From positions 1 to 6,063 of the forward strand of contig JAZLLX010000146.1 of NCBI GenBank assembly GCA_045598345.1: DNA of 6,063 nucleotides. Reading direction: 5' to 3'. The notes under the pieces were generated by a model, which saw nothing but the letters and a program-made list of their open reading frames with translations, did not search any database and was not told the DNA's origin. The translations under genes and the position numbers were made by a program. Origin of the DNA: Phascolarctobacterium_B sp045598345 (GTDB lineage Bacteria; Bacillota; Negativicutes; Acidaminococcales; Acidaminococcaceae). This document shows, in pieces, positions 1 to 5,155 of this stretch; positions within the stretch are counted from its first letter, which is position 1; the number at the start of each line of letters is the position of its first letter.

Positions 1-56
1 AGTTAGAAGTTGTAAGTTAGAAGTTATAAATTAAAGGTAAGATGTTCCTGTGATTA
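1..56 (+). repeat. Intergenic repeat, copy 1: 14-bp tandem pair plus 15-bp word
   Basis: Positions 1-14 (AGTTAGAAGTTGTA) and 15-28 (AGTTAGAAGTTATA) are a tandem 14-bp duplication differing at one base. After a short spacer comes the word ATGTTCCTGTGATTA at 42-56. The same arrangement recurs at 4732-4786: the first 32 bases are identical, and the spacer differs by a few substitutions and one base of length. The unit lies between genes in both places. It may start upstream of the window. Its function is unknown; it looks like a short dispersed non-coding repeat. Confidence 0.85.
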
Positions 57-94
57 TAAATAGGGATTAGGGTTTAGAGGTTAGGGAAGGTAAG

Positions 95-109
95 ATGTTC
101 CGGTGATTA
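95..109 (+). repeat. 15-bp intergenic word, variant copy 2
   Basis: This is ATGTTCCGGTGATTA, one base different from the word at 42-56 and 53 bp downstream of it. As in copy 1 it is preceded by GGTAAG and followed by TATAAAT, so the duplicated block is about 28 bp (GGTAAG, word, TATAAAT). It sits 36 bp before the lptA-like start codon, so it lies in the leader or promoter region of the lpt operon. Confidence 0.75.
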
Positions 110-144
110 TAAATTACTAATTTGAGGTGTAGAGGAGAAATTGT

Positions 145-942
145 ATGAAAAAAATTTTTGCCATTGCTTGTTTGGCTATTTGCCTAAGCAGTACGGCTTT
201 TGCCGCATTTAATTTGAGCGGTGATGAACTTGATTTTGATATGGAAAGCAATCTTGGGGTTGCGAAGGGAAATGTAATTCTTGAACAGGACGGGGCAAGG
301 GCCACAGGCGATTATGCCCAGTTCAATAATAAGACCCGGACGGGTTACTTGCAAGGGAATGTGGTGGCGGATAAGGACGGTTATCATATAACCGCGGACA
401 CTATGACTGTGCATAGTGATGACCACACCAGTGCCAGTGGTAATGCTGTGCTGACCAAGGATGGAAGAAAACTGGAGTCCAATTTGATTAACTATTACAA
501 GTCCTCACAAATCATGACTGCCAGCAACGGCAGGTCAACTTTGACGGATACGGACGGCAGTACGGTACAGGCGGATAATATTGAATTTGATAATCTAAAA
601 AAAGTGGCAACTGCTACAGGCGGGGTTAAAATAAAATCCGATGTGAAGAATCTGACCGCATCTGCGGATAAAGCAATTTACCGTACGGACGGAAACACGG
701 AAAAAAATTATTTGGAACTGGTTGGCAATGCCACCGCAACGCAAGACGGCAATACCGTGCGTGGCAACAGATTGAAATTAAATAATGCCAGGGTTGCAAG
801 TGCTGACGGCAGGGTGTCCATTGATTTCATACCGAAGGAACAAAAAGCGGCAGCGGCACCGGCAACAGAAGAAAATAAACCAGCAGCGGATAAACCCTTC
901 CGCAGAGTGAGGGCTTATCCTGATGCACCGGAGGAAGCATGA
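145..942 (+). CDS. lptA: LptA/OstA-like periplasmic LPS-transport protein
   Basis: This is predicted to be the periplasmic bridge that carries lipopolysaccharide from the inner-membrane Lpt complex towards the outer membrane. The 265-residue product starts with a Sec signal peptide (two Lys, hydrophobic core, likely cleavage after STAFA at residue 20). It then shows about six OstA-type repeats, each centred on a Gly-Asn or Gly-Gly step (residues 42, 71, 99, 129, 159, 194; roughly 28-35 residue period), as expected for a stacked beta-jellyroll. Residues about 229-265 are an Ala/Pro/Glu/Lys-rich tail, probably disordered. It is longer than E. coli LptA (about 185 residues). The start is supported by AGAGGAG at 131-137 and by the signal peptide. 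The stop overlaps the lptB start (ATGA), implying translational coupling. No LptC gene with a membrane anchor is seen in the window. An LptC-type role for part of this protein cannot be excluded, but position and fold favour LptA. Confidence 0.88.
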   Translation: MKKIFAIACLAICLSSTAFAAFNLSGDELDFDMESNLGVAKGNVILEQDGARATGDYAQFNNKTRTGYLQGNVVADKDGYHITADTMTVHSDDHTSASGNAVLTKDGRKLESNLINYYKSSQIMTASNGRSTLTDTDGSTVQADNIEFDNLKKVATATGGVKIKSDVKNLTASADKAIYRTDGNTEKNYLELVGNATATQDGNTVRGNRLKLNNARVASADGRVSIDFIPKEQKAAAAPATEENKPAADKPFRRVRAYPDAPEEA

Positions 943-1658
943 TTATTGAAACCCATGATTTGATAAAAATATATGGTGAACGCACTGTTGTAAATAATGT
1001 GAACATTAAAGTGCAACAGGGGGAAATAGTAGGACTTTTAGGCCCTAACGGGGCAGGCAAAACCACCACATTCTATATGATAGTGGGTATTGAACATCCC
1101 AATGCGGGCTCCGTAACATTGGACGGCAAAGACATTACCCCCATGCCCATGTACGAACGGGCAAGAGCGGGCATCGGTTACTTGCCCCAGGAAGCCAGCA
1201 TCTTCAGTAAGATGTCCGTGGAAAACAATTTGTTTGCGGTGCTGGAAACCAACACAGCATCTTCACGGCAGAGAAAAGAAAAAGTGGATGCCCTGTTGGA
1301 CGAATTCCGTTTGCAGCACGTGCGTAAATCCATGGGCAGTGCTTTGAGCGGTGGTGAAAGACGGCGGGTGGAAATTGCCAGAGCCCTTGCCAGCGACCCG
1401 GCATTTATTTTGCTTGATGAACCCTTTGCCGGCATTGACCCCATTGCGGTGGCGGATATTCAGGGCATGATTGCCCATTTGGCAAAAAGAGGTATCGGCA
1501 TATTGATTACCGACCATAATGTACGGGAAACATTGAGCATTGTTGACAGAGCATACATCCTTTCCGAAGGAACGATTTTAACAGAAGGCGACAGTGAACA
1601 CATTGCCAATGACCCGCAGGCCCGCAAATATTATTTGGGCGATAAATTTTCCATGTAG
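939..1658 (+). CDS. lptB: LPS export ABC transporter ATP-binding protein LptB
   Basis: This is the cytoplasmic ATPase that powers LPS extraction from the inner membrane. All ABC motifs are intact: Walker A GPNGAGKTT (residues 35-43), Q-loop within LPQEASIF (Q84), signature LSGGERRR (136-143), Walker B FILLDE (156-161, catalytic Glu161), D-loop AGIDP (164-168) and switch histidine H193 in ITDHN. The LPQEASIF stretch, including Phe89 in the groove that receives the permease coupling helix, and the YLG-x-x-F end are typical of LptB rather than of amino-acid ABC proteins. The length of 239 residues matches the family (about 240). The start is set by GGAGG at 930-934 and the 4-nt overlap with the upstream gene. 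It partners with the permease encoded next. Confidence 0.97.
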   Translation: MIIETHDLIKIYGERTVVNNVNIKVQQGEIVGLLGPNGAGKTTTFYMIVGIEHPNAGSVTLDGKDITPMPMYERARAGIGYLPQEASIFSKMSVENNLFAVLETNTASSRQRKEKVDALLDEFRLQHVRKSMGSALSGGERRRVEIARALASDPAFILLDEPFAGIDPIAVADIQGMIAHLAKRGIGILITDHNVRETLSIVDRAYILSEGTILTEGDSEHIANDPQARKYYLGDKFSM

Positions 1659-1667
1659 GAGGACAAT

Positions 1668-2759
1668 ATGAAACTTCGACTCCTTGACAGATATGTATTA
1701 AAAGAATTACTTTTGCCGTTCCTTTTTGGCGTGGCGGCATTCAGTTGCATTTTCGTTGCCAGCACCATGCTTTTCCGCATTACCAAGTTCGTTACCCAAT
1801 ACGGTGCCAGCATAGACAGTGTGGCAAGAATGTTCTTTTACAGTTTGCCGGAAGTAATTAACTATACTTTCCCCATGAGTATGCTTTTGGCGGCACTGAT
1901 GGCCTTTGGCAAATTAAGCGGCTCTTCAGAAATTGTTGCCATGAAAGCCAGCGGCATTTCTTATCATCGCATTGTAGCCCCAGTTTTAGTTGTGGGCTTT
2001 TTGGTAAGTATGTTCAGCGTGATTTGGGCGGAAAAAGTTGTGCCGGCGGCCAAGATGCAATGCAGTTACATTATTGATTATGAAATTAAGCATAACACAA
2101 AACCCCGTGGCAGCAATAATGTGGTGATTCCTGCTTTGAGCGGCAAAACCAAGCGTATTACCTATGCTCGGGAGTTTGACAATAATAAAAGCAAACTCTA
2201 TGATGTAACCATAACGGAATATGAAAACGGCAAAATCGTCCGGGTGCAGACCAGCAACGAAGCAACCTATGATGAAGGCGCTTGGCGGGTTGGCGAGGGA
2301 GATATCTTCAGCATTAACGACAAAGACGGAGTTACCAGCCATGTGCATTTCCATGAACAGGTTATTCCTATTGATATCAGTCCCAAGCAGTTGAATTGGG
2401 AAAATAAGGATTTGGAGGAAATGACCATTCGTGAATTGCGTGAATATATTGCTATTTTGGAAAAGCAGGACAAAGGAACGCACAAACAATGGTGCGAAAT
2501 TTGGATGAGGATAAACATTCCTTTGGCAAGTTTCTTCTTTGCCATGATTGGAGCGGCCCTCGGTACGCAAAAGCAGCGTACTTCCAGCAGTATCGGTTTG
2601 GGAATTTCTGTTATTGTTATTTTTATTTATTATGCAATTATGACGTTCACCACAGGTTTGGCAAAGGGCGGAGTGATGAACCCCTTCTTTGCTTGTATGC
2701 TGCCCAACCTGACTTGCTTATGTGTGGGCACTTATCTGATGAAAAAGAAGAACACCTAA
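1668..2759 (+). CDS. LptF/LptG family LPS export permease (YjgP/YjgQ)
   Basis: This is the inner-membrane subunit of the LPS exporter. The 363-residue protein has the family plan: three N-terminal membrane helices (about 14-34, 57-79, 102-121), a periplasmic beta-jellyroll domain (about 125-270) and three C-terminal helices (about 282-301, 309-329, 339-358). The N-terminal LDRYVLKE and the block FGKLSGSSEIVAMKASGIS (80-98) are diagnostic. The latter contains the cytoplasmic coupling helix, with Glu88 in the position known in LptF/LptG to contact LptB. Several features (LDRY start, FPMSMLLAAL, WAEKVVP) lean towards LptG, while GKL-x3-SEI is LptF-like, so I leave the symbol open. TAGGAGG at 1656-1662 overlaps the lptB stop and gives a strong ribosome site. 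Only one permease gene is present here; a second may lie elsewhere, or this one may act as a homodimer. Confidence 0.95.
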   Translation: MKLRLLDRYVLKELLLPFLFGVAAFSCIFVASTMLFRITKFVTQYGASIDSVARMFFYSLPEVINYTFPMSMLLAALMAFGKLSGSSEIVAMKASGISYHRIVAPVLVVGFLVSMFSVIWAEKVVPAAKMQCSYIIDYEIKHNTKPRGSNNVVIPALSGKTKRITYAREFDNNKSKLYDVTITEYENGKIVRVQTSNEATYDEGAWRVGEGDIFSINDKDGVTSHVHFHEQVIPIDISPKQLNWENKDLEEMTIRELREYIAILEKQDKGTHKQWCEIWMRINIPLASFFFAMIGAALGTQKQRTSSSIGLGISVIVIFIYYAIMTFTTGLAKGGVMNPFFACMLPNLTCLCVGTYLMKKKNT

Positions 2760-2760
2760 A

Positions 2761-3903
2761 ATGGAAGAAATCAGTTCAGTCGGCATCAGGTTAATAGTGA
2801 TTTTGGCATTGATGGGCGGAGTTATCGCCCTTATTGCGGATATTTTGGGCAAGCGTATCGGCAAGGCCCATATCCGTCTTTTTGGTCTGCGTCCAAGGAT
2901 AAATGCCAGAATTATGACCGTGTTGAGCGGCATGCTGATTTCCGTACTTTCCATTGCGGTGGTGGCAATGACTTCCCAAAGCGCCAGAATAGCCCTTTTC
3001 GGTATGGAAAGGTTATCTAAGGAAATTGAACTTTTGGAAAAGGAAAGGGACCTGGCTTCTACCGCTTTGCAACAGGCCAAGGAGCGGGTACAGGTTGCCA
3101 ACGAACAGATAAAGACCGCTAATGAAAATGTGGCAACGGTGAAAAAAGAAATGGCGTCTGCAAAAAAGGAAATGGCGGAACTGCAGAAGACGAAAAACCA
3201 GCTGGCGGGGGAAATTACCAAACTGGAGAAAAATGAAACCATCCTGAAAGACAGCATCACCGCCATGCGTGAGGGCGAACTGTTCCTGAGGGGCGGGGAA
3301 GTTGTCTATGCCAATGTTATGCGTGGCAACCTGACTCATGAGGAAAATATGGTGCAACTGGACTGGCTGCTGCGGACCGCCAATAATACTTTGTTACAAC
3401 GGCTGGGCATCATTTCCCAGGAAATTGAAACCCAGCAGGTTCCCCAGGCCATCGTCTTTAAGCAGGAAACTTTGGATAAGGCACTGGCAGAACTGGACAG
3501 GGCGAAGGGTGACAAATATTTTAGAATCCGTGCCTTGACCAATGTAATGGTGGGAGAAGTGAGCCACTGCTATATTGAGTCCTTTGACAACAAACTGATT
3601 TATGCCCATGGGACGGTAATTTGCCGTGAGGAATATAATTTGCCCAAGGAAGTAAAAAATGGGGAAGGGGTCATTATGGATTTCCTCCGCAATGTGAACA
3701 GGGTTAGCGTGGAACGGGGGGTTGTGCCAGACCCGTTGACAGGTAATGTGGGTGGCATAGGCGCTGAAGGGGTTTTGAATGTGACCAACCAACTGCGGAA
3801 AGCGGGACGGCATTTTGTGGTGGAGGCCAAGGCGGACGGGGATATTTATACCTCAGGCCCGGTACGTCTGACTTTTAATGTGGCGAAGATTTTGGAAGAA
3901 TAA
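2761..3903 (+). CDS. DUF3084 domain membrane-anchored coiled-coil protein
   Basis: A 380-residue protein of the DUF3084 family, whose biochemical role is not established. Two membrane helices (about 9-28 and 52-71) flank a short basic segment with the family hallmark LFGLRPR (residues 40-46). A long coiled coil follows (about 82-171, rich in Lys/Glu/Ala with repeated KKEMA), then a compact C-terminal domain beginning near REGELFLRGGEVV (170-182). The ATG lies one base after the permease stop. Only a weak AGAAG is seen upstream (2746-2750), so translation is probably coupled to the permease. DUF3084 genes next to lpt genes are, to my knowledge, a pattern of Negativicutes, and the family also occurs in cyanobacteria, another diderm group. 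A role in envelope assembly or LPS export is inferred from the neighbourhood only. Confidence 0.88.
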   Translation: MEEISSVGIRLIVILALMGGVIALIADILGKRIGKAHIRLFGLRPRINARIMTVLSGMLISVLSIAVVAMTSQSARIALFGMERLSKEIELLEKERDLASTALQQAKERVQVANEQIKTANENVATVKKEMASAKKEMAELQKTKNQLAGEITKLEKNETILKDSITAMREGELFLRGGEVVYANVMRGNLTHEENMVQLDWLLRTANNTLLQRLGIISQEIETQQVPQAIVFKQETLDKALAELDRAKGDKYFRIRALTNVMVGEVSHCYIESFDNKLIYAHGTVICREEYNLPKEVKNGEGVIMDFLRNVNRVSVERGVVPDPLTGNVGGIGAEGVLNVTNQLRKAGRHFVVEAKADGDIYTSGPVRLTFNVAKILEE

Positions 3904-3907
3904 AATT

Positions 3908-4543
3908 ATGAAAAAATTATTTTTGCTGATTGTAATATGTTTTTTGTCATTTAATATGGCTTTGGCAAAGGAAAAAATTATCCCCTGTGCCGCCAATTAT
4001 ACTCTGGCAATCCTGCCAATAGTGGACATGAGCGGATTGGAACAGAGAATGGTGGAAGCGGTGAGCAATGCGGTGGAGGATGAATTAGAGAAAAAATATC
4101 CCCCGAAGAAAACCAAAGTCCGCTTTGTGGCGGCGGATGCCATCAATCAAGTTTTGGCAACCCGCCCTTTTGAAAATGCGGAAGCGCCAACATTGGAAGA
4201 ATTGGTTAATGTGGGACGGCTTTTGGGGGCGGACAGGGTAATGTTCATCAGTATGATGGCATCCAGCGACAAGGAAAGCGGTTTTATGGTGATTGTGGGC
4301 TCCGGCACAATCCGTGCCAATGTGATGATGAAACACAAGTTTGTGGATGTGAACAATGCCAAGTATATTTATAACAGCAATACCCAGGCGAAAGGGGCAT
4401 CTAACTCGGTGAATTTTTGGCGGATAGGTTCTCCGTCAAAAATACGGGCGATAAAGAAAGGCGTGGCAAACGCCATGCGGGAATTCCTTACAAGTTTTGA
4501 CCAGGGGATGGAAGTGGGGGAAAAAGAGTTGGCAGGAATGTAA
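3908..4543 (+). CDS. Small exported protein, CsgG/TolB-N-like alpha-beta domain (function unknown)
   Basis: A 211-residue product with a Sec signal peptide (MKKLFLLIV..., likely cleaved after NMALA at residue 20) and no proper lipobox: Cys11 lies inside the hydrophobic core after Ile. The mature part begins with a beta strand LAILPIVDMSG (33-43), then an amphipathic helix, and later LLGADRVMFISM (105-116). This pattern resembles CsgG, GNA1162 or TolB N-terminal-type domains of envelope proteins, but the likeness is judged by eye. An upstream in-frame ATG at 3878 lies inside the DUF3084 gene and would put MWRRFWKNKI in front of the signal peptide. The ATG at 3908 is preferred because it has GGAAGA at 3894-3899 and gives a normal signal sequence. 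It is the last gene of the operon, 4 nt after the previous stop and just before a terminator. An envelope role is inferred from location. Confidence 0.8.
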   Translation: MKKLFLLIVICFLSFNMALAKEKIIPCAANYTLAILPIVDMSGLEQRMVEAVSNAVEDELEKKYPPKKTKVRFVAADAINQVLATRPFENAEAPTLEELVNVGRLLGADRVMFISMMASSDKESGFMVIVGSGTIRANVMMKHKFVDVNNAKYIYNSNTQAKGASNSVNFWRIGSPSKIRAIKKGVANAMREFLTSFDQGMEVGEKELAGM

Positions 4544-4544
4544 C

Positions 4545-4570
4545 AAAAAAGCGGCGAAACCGCTTTTTTT
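4545..4570 (+). terminator. Intrinsic terminator of the lpt operon
   Basis: A stem with GCGG (4551-4554) pairing CCGC (4560-4563) around the loop CGAAA, extended by six A-T pairs (4545-4550 with 4564-4569) and ending in a run of seven T. It begins two bases after the stop codon of the last operon gene. The A-run on the other side means it could also work on the minus strand, but no minus-strand gene faces it. Confidence 0.93.
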
Positions 4571-4614
4571 GTTTAGTTAAAAGATAAAATCTTAAAACTT
4601 AAAGTTGTGATAAA

Positions 4615-4682
4615 ATGTTCCTGTGATTATAGCAGAGAAGGTTGGCAGAGTGCGAAGTTTTTCCGCCCCAGGCGTGGGGCGG
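4615..4682 (+). repeat. Repeat module A: 15-bp word, AGCAGA box and GC hairpin
   Basis: It begins with the exact word ATGTTCCTGTGATTA (4615-4629). AGCAGAGAAGGTTGGCAG (4631-4648) follows, and it ends in a hairpin built on CCGCCCCA (4663-4670) and TGGGGCGG (4675-4682) with a GGCG loop. The same order of parts recurs in module B (4772-4869) with substitutions and indels, so the two are diverged copies of one longer repeat. There is no coding capacity. It could be a non-autonomous mobile repeat or part of a structured RNA. Confidence 0.65.
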
Positions 4683-4731
4683 GGGACCGGCGACAGTTTT
4701 TCGGTGGCTGGTGGTAGGGTCGCTCGTTTGT

Positions 4732-4786
4732 AGTTAGAAGTTGTAAGTTAGAAGTTATAAATTTCGGTAATATGTTCCTGTGATTA
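4732..4786 (+). repeat. Intergenic repeat, copy 2 of the window's first 56 bases
   Basis: Bases 4732-4763 are identical to 1-32, including both 14-bp tandem units. The spacer (TCGGTAAT versus AAAGGTAAG) is slightly changed, and the word ATGTTCCTGTGATTA at 4772-4786 is exact. Both copies point the same way, so they are direct repeats bracketing the whole lpt operon about 4.7 kb apart. Confidence 0.85.
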
Positions 4787-4869
4787 GAGCAGAAAGGATG
4801 GCAGGGTTTGTAGGGGGACGGGTTCTTGCGGTAGGCAAGGTTCCGCACCCAGGCAAAGCGTGGCTTTGC
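4772..4869 (+). repeat. Repeat module B, diverged copy of module A
   Basis: The word (4772-4786) is followed by GAGCAGAAAGGATGGCAG (4787-4804), matching module A's AGCAGAGAAGGTTGGCAG with few changes. Further on, TTCCGC-A-CCCAGGC-AAAGC-GTGG (4841-4863) matches module A's TTCCGCCCCAGGCGTGG plus inserted bases. The inserted AAAGC keeps a hairpin possible (GCAAAGC 4853-4859 with GCTTTGC 4863-4869). An extra small stem, CTTGC (4825-4829) with GCAAG (4835-4839), lies in between. Confidence 0.6.
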
Positions 4870-4946
4870 ACAATGTCGGTAGGTAGTGACAAGTTTTCTG
4901 CGTAATCCGCACCCCCAGTCGCCCACCGAATAAACTTATCGGCGAC

Positions 4947-4968
4947 AGCCCCCGCAAAGGCGGGGGCT
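4947..4968. repeat. REP-like GC-rich palindrome
   Basis: A perfect 9-bp stem, AGCCCCCGC (4947-4955) with GCGGGGGCT (4960-4968), around the loop AAAG. No T-run follows, so it is not a classical terminator. It is preceded by CGGCGACAG (4940-4948), a 9-mer also present at 4688-4696 in the same spacer. The look is that of a repetitive extragenic palindrome; whether it is repeated across the genome cannot be seen here. Confidence 0.6.
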
Positions 4969-4972
4969 ACTC

Positions 4973-5056
4973 ATGTTCCTGTAATTAGTTGTCAGGCGTC
5001 AAGTTTTGGAAAAGTCAGCATCAGGCGGACTTTTTTTATTTTAATCACAGGAACAT
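4973..5056. repeat. Inverted pair of the 15-bp word enclosing a terminator-like stem
   Basis: ATGTTCCTGTAATTA at 4973-4987 (one base variant) faces TAATCACAGGAACAT at 5042-5056, the exact reverse complement of the standard word. The two arms are 54 bp apart, giving an 84-bp unit with terminal inverted repeats. No clear target-site duplication flanks it (CTACTC to the left, ATTACA to the right). Confidence 0.7.
5010..5037 (+). terminator. Probable intrinsic terminator without an obvious gene
   Basis: AAAAGTC (5010-5016) pairs with GACTTTT (5028-5034). Inside, GC (5018-5019) pairs with GC (5025-5026) across one A-G mismatch, with an ATCAG loop. A run of seven T (5031-5037) follows. No plus-strand gene ends just upstream, so it either blocks read-through into the next gene or ends a short transcript from the repeat region. 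Confidence 0.55.
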
Positions 5057-5064
5057 ATTACATT

Positions 5065-5092
5065 CATTGTGAATTGTGCATTGTGAATTTTT
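5065..5092 (+). repeat. 14-bp tandem duplication
   Basis: CATTGTGAATTGTG (5065-5078) is followed directly by CATTGTGAATTTTT (5079-5092). The period equals that of the different tandem pair at 1-28 and 4732-4759. It lies immediately upstream of the -35 box of the next gene, in the position of an AT-rich upstream element. Confidence 0.6.
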
Positions 5093-5100
5093 AATTCCTT

Positions 5101-5129
5101 TTGAAAAAGAACTAAAATAGTGCTATAAT
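5101..5129 (+). promoter_or_regulatory. Sigma-70/sigma-A promoter with extended -10
   Basis: The -35 TTGAAA (5101-5106) and -10 TATAAT (5124-5129, perfect consensus) are separated by an ideal 17 bp. A TG one base before the -10 (5121-5122) makes it an extended -10. Transcription should start near 5136, giving a leader of about 20 nt before the ATG. It drives the Ntn-hydrolase gene independently of the lpt operon. Confidence 0.88.
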
Positions 5130-5155
5130 AAATAAAAAACATTTGGAGGTGGAAG

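Larger units (their letters stand above)
4571..5100. other. Gene-poor repeat mosaic between the lpt operon and the Ntn-hydrolase gene
   Basis: I see no convincing protein gene here. The stretch is AT-rich at both ends and GC-rich in several short islands (about 4655-4700, 4840-4870, 4945-4968). It holds four copies of the 15-bp word, two diverged copies of a longer module (4615-4682 and 4772-4869), a copy of the window's first 56 bases, three or more hairpins, a REP-like palindrome, a terminator-like stem and a 14-bp tandem pair. A minus-strand open frame of 99 codons (4627-4926) runs through these repeats but lacks a ribosome site and reads like translated repeat. Confidence 0.7.

Noticed and set aside
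81..113. Possible promoter for the lpt operon using TATAAA at 108-113
   Set aside because: No -35 box at 16-18 bp, and the TG is one base too far for an extended -10. The TATAAAT is part of the repeated block around the 15-bp word. The operon promoter may be upstream of the window.
1986..2570. Minus-strand open frame of 194 codons inside the permease gene
   Set aside because: It is wholly antisense to a well-recognised LptF/LptG gene, with no domain features or ribosome site. A shadow frame.
2718..3266. Minus-strand open frame of 182 codons with Ser/Phe-rich protein
   Set aside because: It is antisense to the DUF3084 coiled coil; the Ser/Phe/Leu richness is what the reverse complement of Lys/Glu/Ala codons gives.
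3878..3907. Upstream in-frame ATG extending the last operon gene by ten residues
   Set aside because: It overlaps the DUF3084 gene by 26 nt and would bury the signal peptide behind MWRRFWKNKI. The ATG at 3908 has a ribosome site and gives a normal signal peptide.
3908..3967. Lipoprotein signal in the last operon gene
   Set aside because: Cys11 is preceded by Ile within the hydrophobic core, and Cys27 lies after the likely cleavage site. Neither fits a lipobox, which needs Gly, Ala or Ser before the Cys.
4627..4926. Minus-strand open frame of 99 codons
   Set aside because: It runs across both repeat modules and the tandem repeat, has no ribosome site or recognisable domain, and its composition follows the repeats. 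Probably a chance frame.
4615..5056. A 442-bp transposon with the 15-bp word as terminal inverted repeats
   Set aside because: There is no transposase, no clear target-site duplication, and extra copies of the word lie inside. Small nested repeats explain it as well.
4571..5100. CRISPR array
   Set aside because: The repeats are of unequal spacing (157, 201 and 69 bp), in both orientations and flanked by related rather than unique spacers. No cas gene is present.
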